Translations under genes and position numbers: made by a program
Part shown: positions 19,136 through 27,452 of the stretch, piece by piece
Position numbering within the stretch: the first letter of the stretch is position 1
Layout: every line of letters begins with the position of its first letter
Origin: Sulfuricurvum sp.
Lineage (GTDB): Bacteria > Campylobacterota > Campylobacteria > Campylobacterales > Sulfurimonadaceae
Length of the DNA stretch: 64,000 bases
Assembly (NCBI RefSeq): GCF_028681615.1
Contig: NZ_JAQUHV010000001.1
Span: 310,001 to 374,000, forward strand
Direction of reading: 5' to 3'
The notes under the pieces: model-generated
Seen by the model: the letters and a program-made list of their open reading frames with translations, nothing else
Database searches by the model: none
What the model was told of the DNA's origin: nothing

Positions 19136-19157
19136 ATTCCCGAATAATATCGGGAAT
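19136..19157. terminator. Likely bidirectional terminator between response regulator and pilin-like gene
   Basis: 8-bp perfect stem ATTCCCGA / TCGGGAAT with an ATAATA loop, followed by a T-rich stretch on the plus strand. It lies in the 110-base convergent gap and can serve the plus-strand operon; the A-rich flank on the other side is weaker. Confidence 0.55.
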
Positions 19158-19241
19158 CCTTCCACTTTGCTTTTTCTTCATCACAAGATAGTAAATTACT
19201 TTATTTACATTTCATTCTTTCTTCTATAATAAGGTAATTAA

Positions 19242-19703
19242 CTATAACTTCTGCCATGAACGTTTGTGTACTCGTATCGGTTGTGTACTAATATTGTGAT
19301 CGGTTACTGTTACATCCAACATCATCATCGTATCTTTACCCGTATTATCTGCTAAAATATTTGCACAATTAGGATTTTGATTTAAATAACGAAATGAATA
19401 CGCATAAGAGATTGCTATATCGAACATCTCATTTCCATTCGCTGCTCCATTTGCATTATAGACCGTGATATTTAGATTATTAAGACAATGATTTCCTGTA
19501 CGATCAAACCCTTGTGCTCTCATTACAGCAAATTCCGTTGCACTATCCGCCAAAAGCTCAGCTTGAGCCTGTAAATAATTATCTCCAATCGATTTAGATC
19601 CTGTTGAAGCGTTACGTAGTAGTAGCAAACCGCCTAAAGCTACAAGAACCACTACAAAAATCGCCAGTATCATCGCAAAAGCGGATCGTTTAGTAACGTA
19701 CAT
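19242..19703 (-). CDS. PilX/MshP-like prepilin-type protein
   Basis: 153 residues from the ATG at 19703, which has AGGAG 5 bases upstream; an in-frame ATG at 19766 lies deep in the previous gene and is less likely. A short basic start (MYVTKRSA) is followed by FAMILAIFVVVLVALGGLLL, a class III-like hydrophobic segment without the usual Glu at position 5, as in PilX/MshP proteins. The rest is an extracytoplasmic domain with two or three Cys. It is the last gene of a four-gene minus-strand operon and overlaps the preceding gene by 14 bases. Probably a minor pilin-like subunit near the pilus tip; this role is inferred from context. Confidence 0.7.
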   Translation of the reverse strand: MYVTKRSAFAMILAIFVVVLVALGGLLLLRNASTGSKSIGDNYLQAQAELLADSATEFAVMRAQGFDRTGNHCLNNLNITVYNANGAANGNEMFDIAISYAYSFRYLNQNPNCANILADNTGKDTMMMLDVTVTDHNISTQPIRVHKRSWQKL

Positions 19704-20628
19704 AGACTCTCCTTTCACGGCATATCGTTTGTGTTTCATCATCACTTGTACTGAGATTAGCGTCAAGCCCTCTCATACACACCTTAAGCCGCCAAACAAG
19801 ACCTCGGTCACTAACCCCTGGATTATTCATAAAATCAGTAGCATTATAATCTGCATAGAAATGGGCAACATTTTGCCCCAATAGATTGACCTTGTCAGCT
19901 CCTGAAAAATATCCATATCCATTATCCCATGGCCGGAAATTACTGTACATCCAAAAACTTCCATTGTCGTCGACTCTAAATGCATACCCAGTGCGTAATA
20001 AATATTTTCGGTGTCCATCGGTAGCATTATTTTCCGCATTCAAAGTAATTTGATTAGGATAGGCTACACTTGAAATTCTGTGATATCCTGCTTTGCCCTC
20101 TCCCACCTTATAATTAAAACGCGCACATGCATTTGCATCCAAACTATCGGCATCATAAATAGCTGAACCGCCTAAACTCGAAGATGGATATAACGCCCCG
20201 ATAATCGTGTCCGCTATAGATAAATTAGCATCAGACATGTTGAGAACATTCCCAGTCAATAATTGTGTTTCTTCACTCCATCCAGGACGACTTCCAGAAA
20301 TTCCTCTTAAACTATCGACATCAACGCCAATAAAAGCTACTGTAAAATCAGAAGGATTCTCTTGCGGAGGGCCATAACATGCTTGTACAGCTGGGTCGAT
20401 GTTTAAATTGACGATCGAGCTGCTGATCGCATTTTCAAAATATTTGGAAAGCTGTTCAAGAATATGATCGGCTTCCGCTACCCTCTTACTATACTCCTGA
20501 GTTCGATAAATCCCCTCATAATATTGACGTATAGCTTCTAACGCTATCCCTCCGACGATACCTAACACAACAATTACAAAGAGAAGTTCAATCATCGTAA
20601 AAGCTTTGCGTATTGTATGACTTCTCAT
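19690..20628 (-). CDS. PulJ/PilW/MshO-like prepilin-type protein
   Basis: 312 residues. The N-terminus RKAFTMIELLFVIVVLGIVGG is a class III prepilin signal (cleavage before Phe-Thr-Met-Ile-Glu, with Ala instead of Gly at -1), followed by a long globular domain with several Cys (ACYGPP, NACARFN, KVCMRG, TICRER). Its size and layout fit PulJ, PilW or MshO minor pseudopilins. It starts one base before the stop region of the preceding gene (ends at 20628/20629), so translation is coupled. Substrate of a prepilin peptidase not encoded here. Confidence 0.75.
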   Translation of the reverse strand: MRSHTIRKAFTMIELLFVIVVLGIVGGIALEAIRQYYEGIYRTQEYSKRVAEADHILEQLSKYFENAISSSIVNLNIDPAVQACYGPPQENPSDFTVAFIGVDVDSLRGISGSRPGWSEETQLLTGNVLNMSDANLSIADTIIGALYPSSSLGGSAIYDADSLDANACARFNYKVGEGKAGYHRISSVAYPNQITLNAENNATDGHRKYLLRTGYAFRVDDNGSFWMYSNFRPWDNGYGYFSGADKVNLLGQNVAHFYADYNATDFMNNPGVSDRGLVWRLKVCMRGLDANLSTSDDETQTICRERRVYVRY

Positions 20629-21315
20629 TTAATTGCCTTTGTTCGACTTGAAAAATGTCAACGTTGTATCAACACCCAAGGTTGCATCATAAAACCGTGT
20701 TACAACACGCTTCAGATGCGTCGGATTATTCAATGATCCATCGGGCGCCATATTGTTTGATGCTCCGAGTACCCAAGTAGCCGATTGGGTATTACCTAAA
20801 GTAGTTACACTAGAATTGACATAACGAACCTCATACGTTGCAGTAACAATATATGGTACACCACCAATCGGTGTAATACTTATTGGTTCACTTCCCCCAT
20901 TCAGCATCTCAATACCTTTTGAAAGATTACCGTCTGCCTCTCCTACTCCACTTCCGGCTACTGATGGTATACCACTGGGTACTGTAGTCATACACTGCAT
21001 TGAAGAGATATTTTCATCTGATCCCCAACGATATCCACCGGATCGTGTACAATTCAAATCGCCAGTATTTGGGTTCATAACCAAAGGCCCTGAACCTGAA
21101 GCGCTGTAGTTTCCATCCCACCGTGCCTGAAATTTATCCATCGTCCATCCTGCAAGACGTGCCATGACATCCTCATCTACCGCCATATTTTTAGATGCTT
21201 GATTCGCAACAGACATCATTGTAGGTATGGTAATCACACTGATAGCAATTATAACGATGGCAAAAATCAATTCGATCATTGCCATCCCCCCTCGCTTAAC
21301 GCTCTTATTTTGCAT
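20629..21315 (-). CDS. PilV/MshD-like prepilin-type protein
   Basis: 228 residues from the ATG at 21315, which overlaps the stop of the large upstream gene as TAATG; the longer frame to 21354 lies inside that gene. The N-terminus MQNKSVKRGG is followed by MAMIELIFAIVIIAISVITI, giving a Gly at -1 and Glu at +5 of the prepilin cleavage site. The C-terminal domain has a pair of Cys (DLNCTRSG, SMQCMTT). A minor pseudopilin of MshD or PilV type is the likely identity. Confidence 0.75.
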   Translation of the reverse strand: MQNKSVKRGGMAMIELIFAIVIIAISVITIPTMMSVANQASKNMAVDEDVMARLAGWTMDKFQARWDGNYSASGSGPLVMNPNTGDLNCTRSGGYRWGSDENISSMQCMTTVPSGIPSVAGSGVGEADGNLSKGIEMLNGGSEPISITPIGGVPYIVTATYEVRYVNSSVTTLGNTQSATWVLGASNNMAPDGSLNNPTHLKRVVTRFYDATLGVDTTLTFFKSNKGN

Positions 21316-24300
21316 TAACGGATCGCTGGAGCATAGTCGGTTGTACTTCTCCATGATCCCCCTCCTTCATCAGATTTCTTACTCGCTTTTTTATCTTCTG
21401 CGCCACCTTTGGCACTACCCGTTGCACCAATATCTGGAACAATATTGATATTAAAGCATGGATGAGTTAAACAATCAAGATGTGTTCCATCAGGATCCTG
21501 ATATGGTAATGCATTCACTCCATACCACAGCCATGGAGCCGTTTGAATATGAGCTTTAGCACTCTTCGTTGGTGCTTCATGCGTGAATGAATAAATCTCT
21601 ATCCCTTGGTTAGTAGGCATATTGTACGAGATTGGAGGAGCATTATTAGGCAAAGATGGGTTAATTACTGTGATATTTCCATCCCCATCCGTCTCATCCT
21701 CATGAAGTCGGTTAATATACCATAAAGCTTCATTTTTACTAGGATTCAAGATTGTTCCCTTAATATTTGGTTCATTATACACTTCGTACCATGCATTTGC
21801 CGTAAAAGGAACATCACCGAATACCCGTACATCACGAGGGATAATACGACCGTACACAAAAGTAGTGTTTCCATCTGCAGGCAGAACCACGGTGTAAGGA
21901 AGGTCCTGTATACCCGTCCCCAATCGTGAACCATTGATATCTGCTGTATGGTTCGGGGTAAAACTCGTATCTACATAATGTGAAGTTATAGAAATATTCA
22001 AATCACTGCCATTGACATCAAATGGATTTGCAGTTAAATTAACATCTCGTTGAAAATTGAACCGTAGATATTCTGATGAATTGGCATCCCAGCTAACCGT
22101 TTTGTTTCCATCAGTAAACCCAATTGACAAATTATTGATAATAGTTTCATTGGCATCAGGATAAATATAGGTTGATTTAACAACTACAGGAACTACTGTA
22201 ACATTATTCTCCCATAACGGATCAGATGCAAAGTTATGGGTTACATTTCCATTTTTATTAAGTGAATGCATTGTTGTATTAATACGTCCAGCCATTTGAG
22301 TAATTTCATTTGCTATATACGTAAATGTCCCTGGATTACCATTATTGTTTGTAATATTCAAGTCACTAAAATCAAAATGATGGGGAATAAATGTTACATT
22401 TTTATCGCCACATACATAAGCACCGTTAAAAGTTCCGTTCGCTAAACAACTATGCGGGGATAAATCCCGAGGATTATTGATATCCACATAGGACCAATTT
22501 TGGTCTTGAATACTAATATTTATTTTACCAACGTCATCAAATGTAAATCCTGCGACATCTCCTACAATTCCTGATTTAACCGATATCCCATTTAGCATAT
22601 CAAAGCTGTCTGCACTAAATGATGCTGTTCCTAGCATCCTTGGAACTGTGGTGCTATTTCGTTCTACGTCATTTTTATCATACATTTTAGTAACAATGGT
22701 GAAGATTGAATTAGCATTTGCAACATTATATGCAACAGTTGGTGTGGTATTGTCATAGTTATATGTATTAATCGACATATTGTAATCTTCAGCCGAACGC
22801 AGAAGATTAGGGAAAGCAGTATTAACAGAAGTAAGGCTGAAATAATTAGGACGTATTGCGAAATTATCGCTCGAACAATCCGGAAAAGCATTCAGAGTAC
22901 ACATCAAACAGCCAAGATCGTTATCATATAAAGGGTTATACCCAGGGCATGTGGTATCACCACCGCAGCTTTGCCCGTGATTAGCCGAATCACATGGTCT
23001 ACCATTCAATACTTGACACCGTTCATATGAACTCAATCCAAAAGCATCATAATATTTATTAGCAGAGTTAACACATTGTCCAAGACCAGCCAAGTTACCT
23101 ACCGTTGAACTGTTATAATAGCATTTGACTCCCGAATCAACAGCCAGCTGATTTAAATCTAAAAACGAAACCGATATACGGGCGTTTTTAGTCGCATACG
23201 CAGGAAAATTGATACTTTTTGTATCAATAGTATTACCATTAGTAATATTAAAAGTGGCAGGAAGTCCTGTAGTCGAATCATATAAAATTTCTTGGGTAGA
23301 ACAAATTCCATCCGACAGGTAAGGGATTACCACAAAAGACAAGGCACTATCAGAAGTTGCATTAAATGGAGTTGCTTGAGCGCTACCGTCCAGGTGTACC
23401 GCCGTCATCGATACCCCGGTTTGTGCAGATATTTTCGTCCCAATCACCTTACTCGTGTCATTATTATAGGCTGTAATATCTGTCCACATAGCTGTGTCAA
23501 TAACATCCGCATGTTCAGGCGGAGGTGTAACGGGGATTTCACCTCCCCCGCTTCCAGGTGATTTGACAATAACAGTTGCATTCGCTTCAGTGGAAGTTCC
23601 GTTGATCCTAACAGTGTTTATTAATGCAGAAGGATCAGGCGCTGATGGAGTCGTAATCGTATAAATGATACTTACCAATCCGGGAACTCCGTTATTCCCC
23701 GTTCGCTTAGGTACCGTTCCGCTACATGAAAAGGACGTGGCTTGGGGACTCCAACTACAACTAAACACATCCTGATTAATGATGGAGATATTAAAATCTA
23801 CTCCTGTAACTTCACTTCCTACTGTTCCTGTCGTTAGATTATAGTCATAGATTCTCAGTGTATCTGTAAAACTTGCACTGATCGCCGAACTCGTTTCATT
23901 AGCAAGAGTAATATTATATGTCAACGTTTGATTGACATCCGAATAAAGTTTAGACGGAGTTTTTACAATCAAAAGATCTGATGCTGCACCCGGAGGCGAT
24001 ATCGTGATATTGAAATCATCACTGTTCGAATTACCTCCATCATTAGTTGCATAGGCACTGAAACTGTAGGTATTTGTTCCTGAAGTATTTGGCGTTCCAC
24101 TTAGGACACCAGTCGATGTATCAAAGCTTAAACCTGTCGGAAGTGTACCGTTAAGATGGTATGATTCAATATCACTGCCACTCACATAGCTTGCAATATT
24201 CAGTGTATACGCTATGCCATTTACAATGTCTTGGTTTGGAATATCTCCCATGACGGGAGCTCCCGCATGAGTAATTGTCACTGCTGCTGTCGTATTAGAA

Positions 24301-24707
24301 ATGGTCACATTCTGTGCAGAGTTTGTATTATTTGTCAAATTAATGCTGAATGAAACATTTGAAGCAATCACTGCATTGGAATGAACCGTGACTGAAAACG
24401 GCTTATCAACAGGCGCAACATTTTTACTAAACGTAATCGTTCCTGATGTCGTGTTATAGTTAGTAGGTGATATTGCTGTACCGTTCGTTGTCTGGTAGCC
24501 AATTACAACATCTTTCTGATCCGGAGCTGCAGAAATAGAAAGACTAAAAGACACTACAATATCACCAGATCCTTCTGATATACTCGTTGTCAATGGAGTA
24601 AATGTAACGGTTGGATTATTACTTGATGCTCCCCATCCCGTCACCGCAAACATCATTAAAATACCAAAAGACATAATCCATCGTACAAAAAATTTATTCA
24701 AATTCAT
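21315..24707 (-). CDS. Large MshQ-like secreted protein with Calx-beta and Ig-like modules
   Basis: 1130 residues from the ATG at 24707 (AAGGAGGAT upstream). Signal peptide to about residue 27 (GWGA). Then a Calx-beta module (about 30-145, SISEGSGDIVVSFSL), a putative-Ig/cadherin-like module (about 150-240, GLSFDTSTGVLSGTPNTSGT) and a DUF11-like module (about 245-385). The large C-terminal region (about 395-1130) has a Cys-rich segment (SYERCQVLNGRPC, QSCGGDTTCPG, CLMCTLNAFPDC) followed by NFAIRPNYF, reminiscent of the MshQ/DUF6701 type. It is very rich in Asn and Thr. It is the first gene of an operon with three prepilin-like proteins, so a pilus-tip adhesin or tip-complex partner is the best guess. 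Confidence 0.72.
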   Translation of the reverse strand: MNLNKFFVRWIMSFGILMMFAVTGWGASSNNPTVTFTPLTTSISEGSGDIVVSFSLSISAAPDQKDVVIGYQTTNGTAISPTNYNTTSGTITFSKNVAPVDKPFSVTVHSNAVIASNVSFSINLTNNTNSAQNVTISNTTAAVTITHAGAPVMGDIPNQDIVNGIAYTLNIASYVSGSDIESYHLNGTLPTGLSFDTSTGVLSGTPNTSGTNTYSFSAYATNDGGNSNSDDFNITISPPGAASDLLIVKTPSKLYSDVNQTLTYNITLANETSSAISASFTDTLRIYDYNLTTGTVGSEVTGVDFNISIINQDVFSCSWSPQATSFSCSGTVPKRTGNNGVPGLVSIIYTITTPSAPDPSALINTVRINGTSTEANATVIVKSPGSGGGEIPVTPPPEHADVIDTAMWTDITAYNNDTSKVIGTKISAQTGVSMTAVHLDGSAQATPFNATSDSALSFVVIPYLSDGICSTQEILYDSTTGLPATFNITNGNTIDTKSINFPAYATKNARISVSFLDLNQLAVDSGVKCYYNSSTVGNLAGLGQCVNSANKYYDAFGLSSYERCQVLNGRPCDSANHGQSCGGDTTCPGYNPLYDNDLGCLMCTLNAFPDCSSDNFAIRPNYFSLTSVNTAFPNLLRSAEDYNMSINTYNYDNTTPTVAYNVANANSIFTIVTKMYDKNDVERNSTTVPRMLGTASFSADSFDMLNGISVKSGIVGDVAGFTFDDVGKINISIQDQNWSYVDINNPRDLSPHSCLANGTFNGAYVCGDKNVTFIPHHFDFSDLNITNNNGNPGTFTYIANEITQMAGRINTTMHSLNKNGNVTHNFASDPLWENNVTVVPVVVKSTYIYPDANETIINNLSIGFTDGNKTVSWDANSSEYLRFNFQRDVNLTANPFDVNGSDLNISITSHYVDTSFTPNHTADINGSRLGTGIQDLPYTVVLPADGNTTFVYGRIIPRDVRVFGDVPFTANAWYEVYNEPNIKGTILNPSKNEALWYINRLHEDETDGDGNITVINPSLPNNAPPISYNMPTNQGIEIYSFTHEAPTKSAKAHIQTAPWLWYGVNALPYQDPDGTHLDCLTHPCFNINIVPDIGATGSAKGGAEDKKASKKSDEGGGSWRSTTDYAPAIR

Positions 24708-24933
24708 CTTATCCTCCTTGGGATTTTTAGTACACACACAACCAGGGCTCGGTTGAAATTAACGATAATCCCGATTTCTTACATTTGACAATATCGACCA
24801 TTGTCCCTCTTTTCTAAAACATTCTATAGAGGAGACGCCATGTTTTGATTGTAGTGCTATGTAGATTAAAGGATGATTAAAATACGTTAATAATTATTTT
24901 GCTTTTATTCGATTTGCTTTTGGTTTAAATGTC
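24708..24933. other. Upstream region of the pilus-tip operon
   Basis: About 226 bases without a gene. Seen: an interrupted inverted repeat GACAAT-7-ATTGTC at 24787-24805, and a small hairpin CAACC-7-GGTTG at 24739-24755 in the probable leader. A TATAGA word lies near 24820 on the minus strand and may be a -10. No sigma54 or sigma28 consensus was found by eye. Confidence 0.4.
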
Positions 24934-24961
24934 TTGACGTTTCATTTTTGTGTGTTATAAT
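24934..24961 (+). promoter_or_regulatory. Consensus sigma70 promoter of hpf
   Basis: TTGACG at 24934-24939, a 16-base spacer, and TATAAT at 24956-24961 with TG two bases before it. This is the best promoter by eye in the window. The start point would be near 24968, about 32 bases before the hpf ATG. Confidence 0.8.
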
Positions 24962-24999
24962 CAAACTTCCTTCACATATCAATACAAGGTGGGTCAATT

Positions 25000-25536
25000 A
25001 TGAATATCTCTCTCGTCGGACGCCACATCGAGCTCAGCGATGCAATTAAAGATCATCTGATGCACTCAATCGATACTCTCAGCAAATTTCATCTCGACCT
25101 TATCAGTGTCAATGCCGTTGCCTCGGCTAATGAACGAAACAAAGGGGTGACAATCGAATTTACGATTAACATCGCCGGAAAAAATACCGTCGTCATTACA
25201 CAGCGTGACGATGATCTCTACGCTGCGATCGACATTGCGATCGATCGTGCACAAAAAGCACTTCGCCGTTTGCATGATCGGATTTCCGATCATAAAAACG
25301 AAGGGCTTAACGAAGCTAAAAACGCTGCTGCAGCGTCAGTCGATCTGCATGCAGTCGGTGAGACGATGGAAGATGAAATCGTTCCGTCCGAACCGATTCT
25401 CTTTAAGCCTCAAGAAGTTGCAGAAGTAGTGGAAAAACTCAAAGAGAGTACCAAAGTATTCGAAGTATTTTATGACAATGACGGAAAAATGCGTGTTCTG
25501 TACAAGCGTACCGATGGGAAATTCGGACTGTATTAA
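25000..25536 (+). CDS. hpf: Ribosome hibernation promoting factor, long form
   Basis: Binds the 30S subunit and drives formation of inactive 100S ribosomes in slow growth. 178 residues. The N-terminal RaiA/HPF domain (1-100) starts MNISLVGRHIELSDAIKDHL, with the basic helix DIAIDRAQKALRRLHDRISDHK at about 81-102 (core AIDRAQKALRRL). A linker is followed by the C-terminal dimerisation domain (about 125-178, VPSEPILFKPQEVAEVVEKL and FYDNDGKMRVLYKRTDGKFGLY). Having both domains makes it the long type that dimerises ribosomes alone. GTGGG lies upstream. Composite repeat A begins 10 bases after its stop. Confidence 0.95.
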   Translation: MNISLVGRHIELSDAIKDHLMHSIDTLSKFHLDLISVNAVASANERNKGVTIEFTINIAGKNTVVITQRDDDLYAAIDIAIDRAQKALRRLHDRISDHKNEGLNEAKNAAAASVDLHAVGETMEDEIVPSEPILFKPQEVAEVVEKLKESTKVFEVFYDNDGKMRVLYKRTDGKFGLY

Positions 25537-25546
25537 TAACTATTCA

Positions 25547-25661
25547 TTCTTTTCTTTTTAATAAAGAAAAGAAGCAAAAGAAAAGCGCCCTCACACCAAA
25601 ACGCTGACGGTACGCTTTTGCCCTACGGCAAGCGACCTTGCTCTAGGTGTGGTGTGAGGGC
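25547..25661 (+). repeat. Composite palindromic repeat, copy A (hpf/recG junction)
   Basis: Module 1 is a hairpin TTCTTTTCTTT / AAAGAAAAGAA (25547-25557, 25563-25573) with a TTAAT loop, then a GCAAAAGAAAAGC tail. Module 2 is a perfect 12-bp inverted repeat GCCCTCACACCA (25587-25598) / TGGTGTGAGGGC (25650-25661) enclosing an inner GGC-rich hairpin (TTGCC-CTAC-GGCAA). The element is nearly the same as the reverse complement of copy B at 48771-48883. It lies at a convergent junction and forms the last 13 codons of recG. The first hairpin with T-tracts on both strands could terminate hpf and recG transcripts. Confidence 0.85.
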
Positions 25662-27452
25662 AGAATTATTTTTATCTAAATATTCTTTGACTTCTTTTAC
25701 AATATTCTCATCTTCTCCAATATCTGCCCATCGAAACTTTTTACCGCTTTGGATACTTCCCTCTAACAAATCTCCCGACAAACGAAATTTCAAATCCAAT
25801 GCGGCAATTTCAAATCCGCTGCGGCAGGAGCTAAACGCTTCGAGCCGCTCATTTTTACCGCTTTTGTTGGTATAAAGATAACAATATCCCTGTAATCCGG
25901 TGCGGCTTACCCGACCGCGTAGCTGGTGAAGCGTCGAGAGTCCTAACCGCTCTGCCCCGACGATCACGACAGTTGATAGTCGCGGGAGCGAAATCCCGAC
26001 TTCGACTACGGTTGTTGCCAGGAGAATATTTCCCTTTTCCCGGAACTCCATCAGCACTGCTTCTTTTTCTTTGTCTTTCCCGTGAGTAACATAAACATTT
26101 TCAAAATTCTTTTCCCAATATCCCCGTGCTTCGTCGATACTCTGGTAATTGATACTCTCACTCATTTCTACCAAAGGATAGACGATAAGGACTTGGTGAT
26201 GTTGTGAAATCTCAGAGCGGATATGTTCTAAGAGCTTTGAAAAATCACTCTTGCCGATGATACGTGTATCAATGTTTTTCGTAAACGGAGTTTGGACGAT
26301 CAGACTCACATCGATATGAGCCGAATCGATCATCGCCTGTGTACGTGGAATTGGGGTAGCAGAAAATTGCAAATAATGGGGTGATGTATCATTGTCGGTC
26401 AATTTGGTGAGAGCATGACGTTGAGCGGTGCCGAAACGATGTTGTTCATCCACCATCACCAAGCCTGCTTCGGGTAAATCACGGTGAAGCAGCGCATGGG
26501 TACCGATAATAAAGTCATATGCTTCTAACGGTCCTTTTTTCGTGGCGTTGGTCACAAGGGTAATCCGCAAATCGGGAAGGAACTTTTGGGCTTCCTCATA
26601 CAGCTGAGCAGCAAGAATCGTCGTCGGTGCCATCAAAATGGAGCGATACGGGCGCATAAGGACGACCGACGCTAAAATCACCATCGTTTTACCCGATCCG
26701 ACATCGCCGACAATCATCCGTCTTGAGGCATACTCACCACTCAGGTCTTTTTGGATTTCACTGATCGCATTTTTTTGATCTTGTGTCAGTTCAAACGGAA
26801 GGGATTTGATCCATGTATCTATATTACCTTGCGCATGGTGGCGGGTAGTATGATAACGGCGCTTTAGACGAAGACGCCGCATGTATTCAAAAAGCTCTGC
26901 AAATTTAAGGGCATCAAGCTGCGATATATCAAGCGGTTTCGGATGTTCAGGGAAATGGATTTTATAGAGTTTCGAAGCGATTTTTTCCGGAAGCCCGTCA
27001 TTGATCAGATTCTCAACACTTATCATCCTCTCAATCAAACGGCGCATGACATCGGCACGCAGCGATGTTTTGTAGATGGGGACAAGTGAACCGACGGCAC
27101 TGATTTTGACCGGATGGACAATCGTCCATTTACCAAGATCCCACTGGGCTTTACCGTAATAATAACCCCGCTCGCTTTTAGGAAACTGATGAATCATATA
27201 CGGTTTTGGATTGAAAATTATCCCCTCTATCACACAATCAAGGTTATGGGCAAAAAAAGTGATTTTGAGGGTTTTCGGAGTTCGTACGACGTGTTCTACC
27301 GTCGCATCAATAACACAGGTGGAATTATGTATCAGCTCACTGCTTAGACGACGATCTTCAAAAGATGTCGGGGCGATAAGCGAAAGTGCCGTGACACTTC
27401 CGACCCCTAAACGATGAAACTTGTCAGCATCCTCACTTGGTAACGATAGCAT
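25623..27452 (-). CDS. recG: ATP-dependent DNA helicase RecG
   Basis: Branch-migrating helicase that regresses stalled forks and processes Holliday junctions. 609 residues, shorter than the E. coli protein (693), as is usual in this class. The wedge/OB region is about 45-135. Helicase motif I is GDVGSGKT with Lys255, motif II is DEQH at 335-338, motif III is FSATPIPRT, and motif VI is QLRGRVSRTG. The last 13 residues (SALTPHLEQGRLP) are encoded by the palindromic repeat. The ancestral C-terminus therefore was probably replaced or extended by repeat insertion. The ATG overlaps the 3' end of the M16 gene by 20 bases. Confidence 0.95.
   Translation of the reverse strand: MLSLPSEDADKFHRLGVGSVTALSLIAPTSFEDRRLSSELIHNSTCVIDATVEHVVRTPKTLKITFFAHNLDCVIEGIIFNPKPYMIHQFPKSERGYYYGKAQWDLGKWTIVHPVKISAVGSLVPIYKTSLRADVMRRLIERMISVENLINDGLPEKIASKLYKIHFPEHPKPLDISQLDALKFAELFEYMRRLRLKRRYHTTRHHAQGNIDTWIKSLPFELTQDQKNAISEIQKDLSGEYASRRMIVGDVGSGKTMVILASVVLMRPYRSILMAPTTILAAQLYEEAQKFLPDLRITLVTNATKKGPLEAYDFIIGTHALLHRDLPEAGLVMVDEQHRFGTAQRHALTKLTDNDTSPHYLQFSATPIPRTQAMIDSAHIDVSLIVQTPFTKNIDTRIIGKSDFSKLLEHIRSEISQHHQVLIVYPLVEMSESINYQSIDEARGYWEKNFENVYVTHGKDKEKEAVLMEFREKGNILLATTVVEVGISLPRLSTVVIVGAERLGLSTLHQLRGRVSRTGLQGYCYLYTNKSGKNERLEAFSSCRSGFEIAALDLKFRLSGDLLEGSIQSGKKFRWADIGEDENIVKEVKEYLDKNNSALTPHLEQGRLP

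Noticed and set aside
24708-24999. Sigma54 or sigma28 promoter for the pilus-tip operon
   Set aside because: No GG-N10-GC core or TAAA-N15-GCCGATAA-like sequence was found by eye in the gap.
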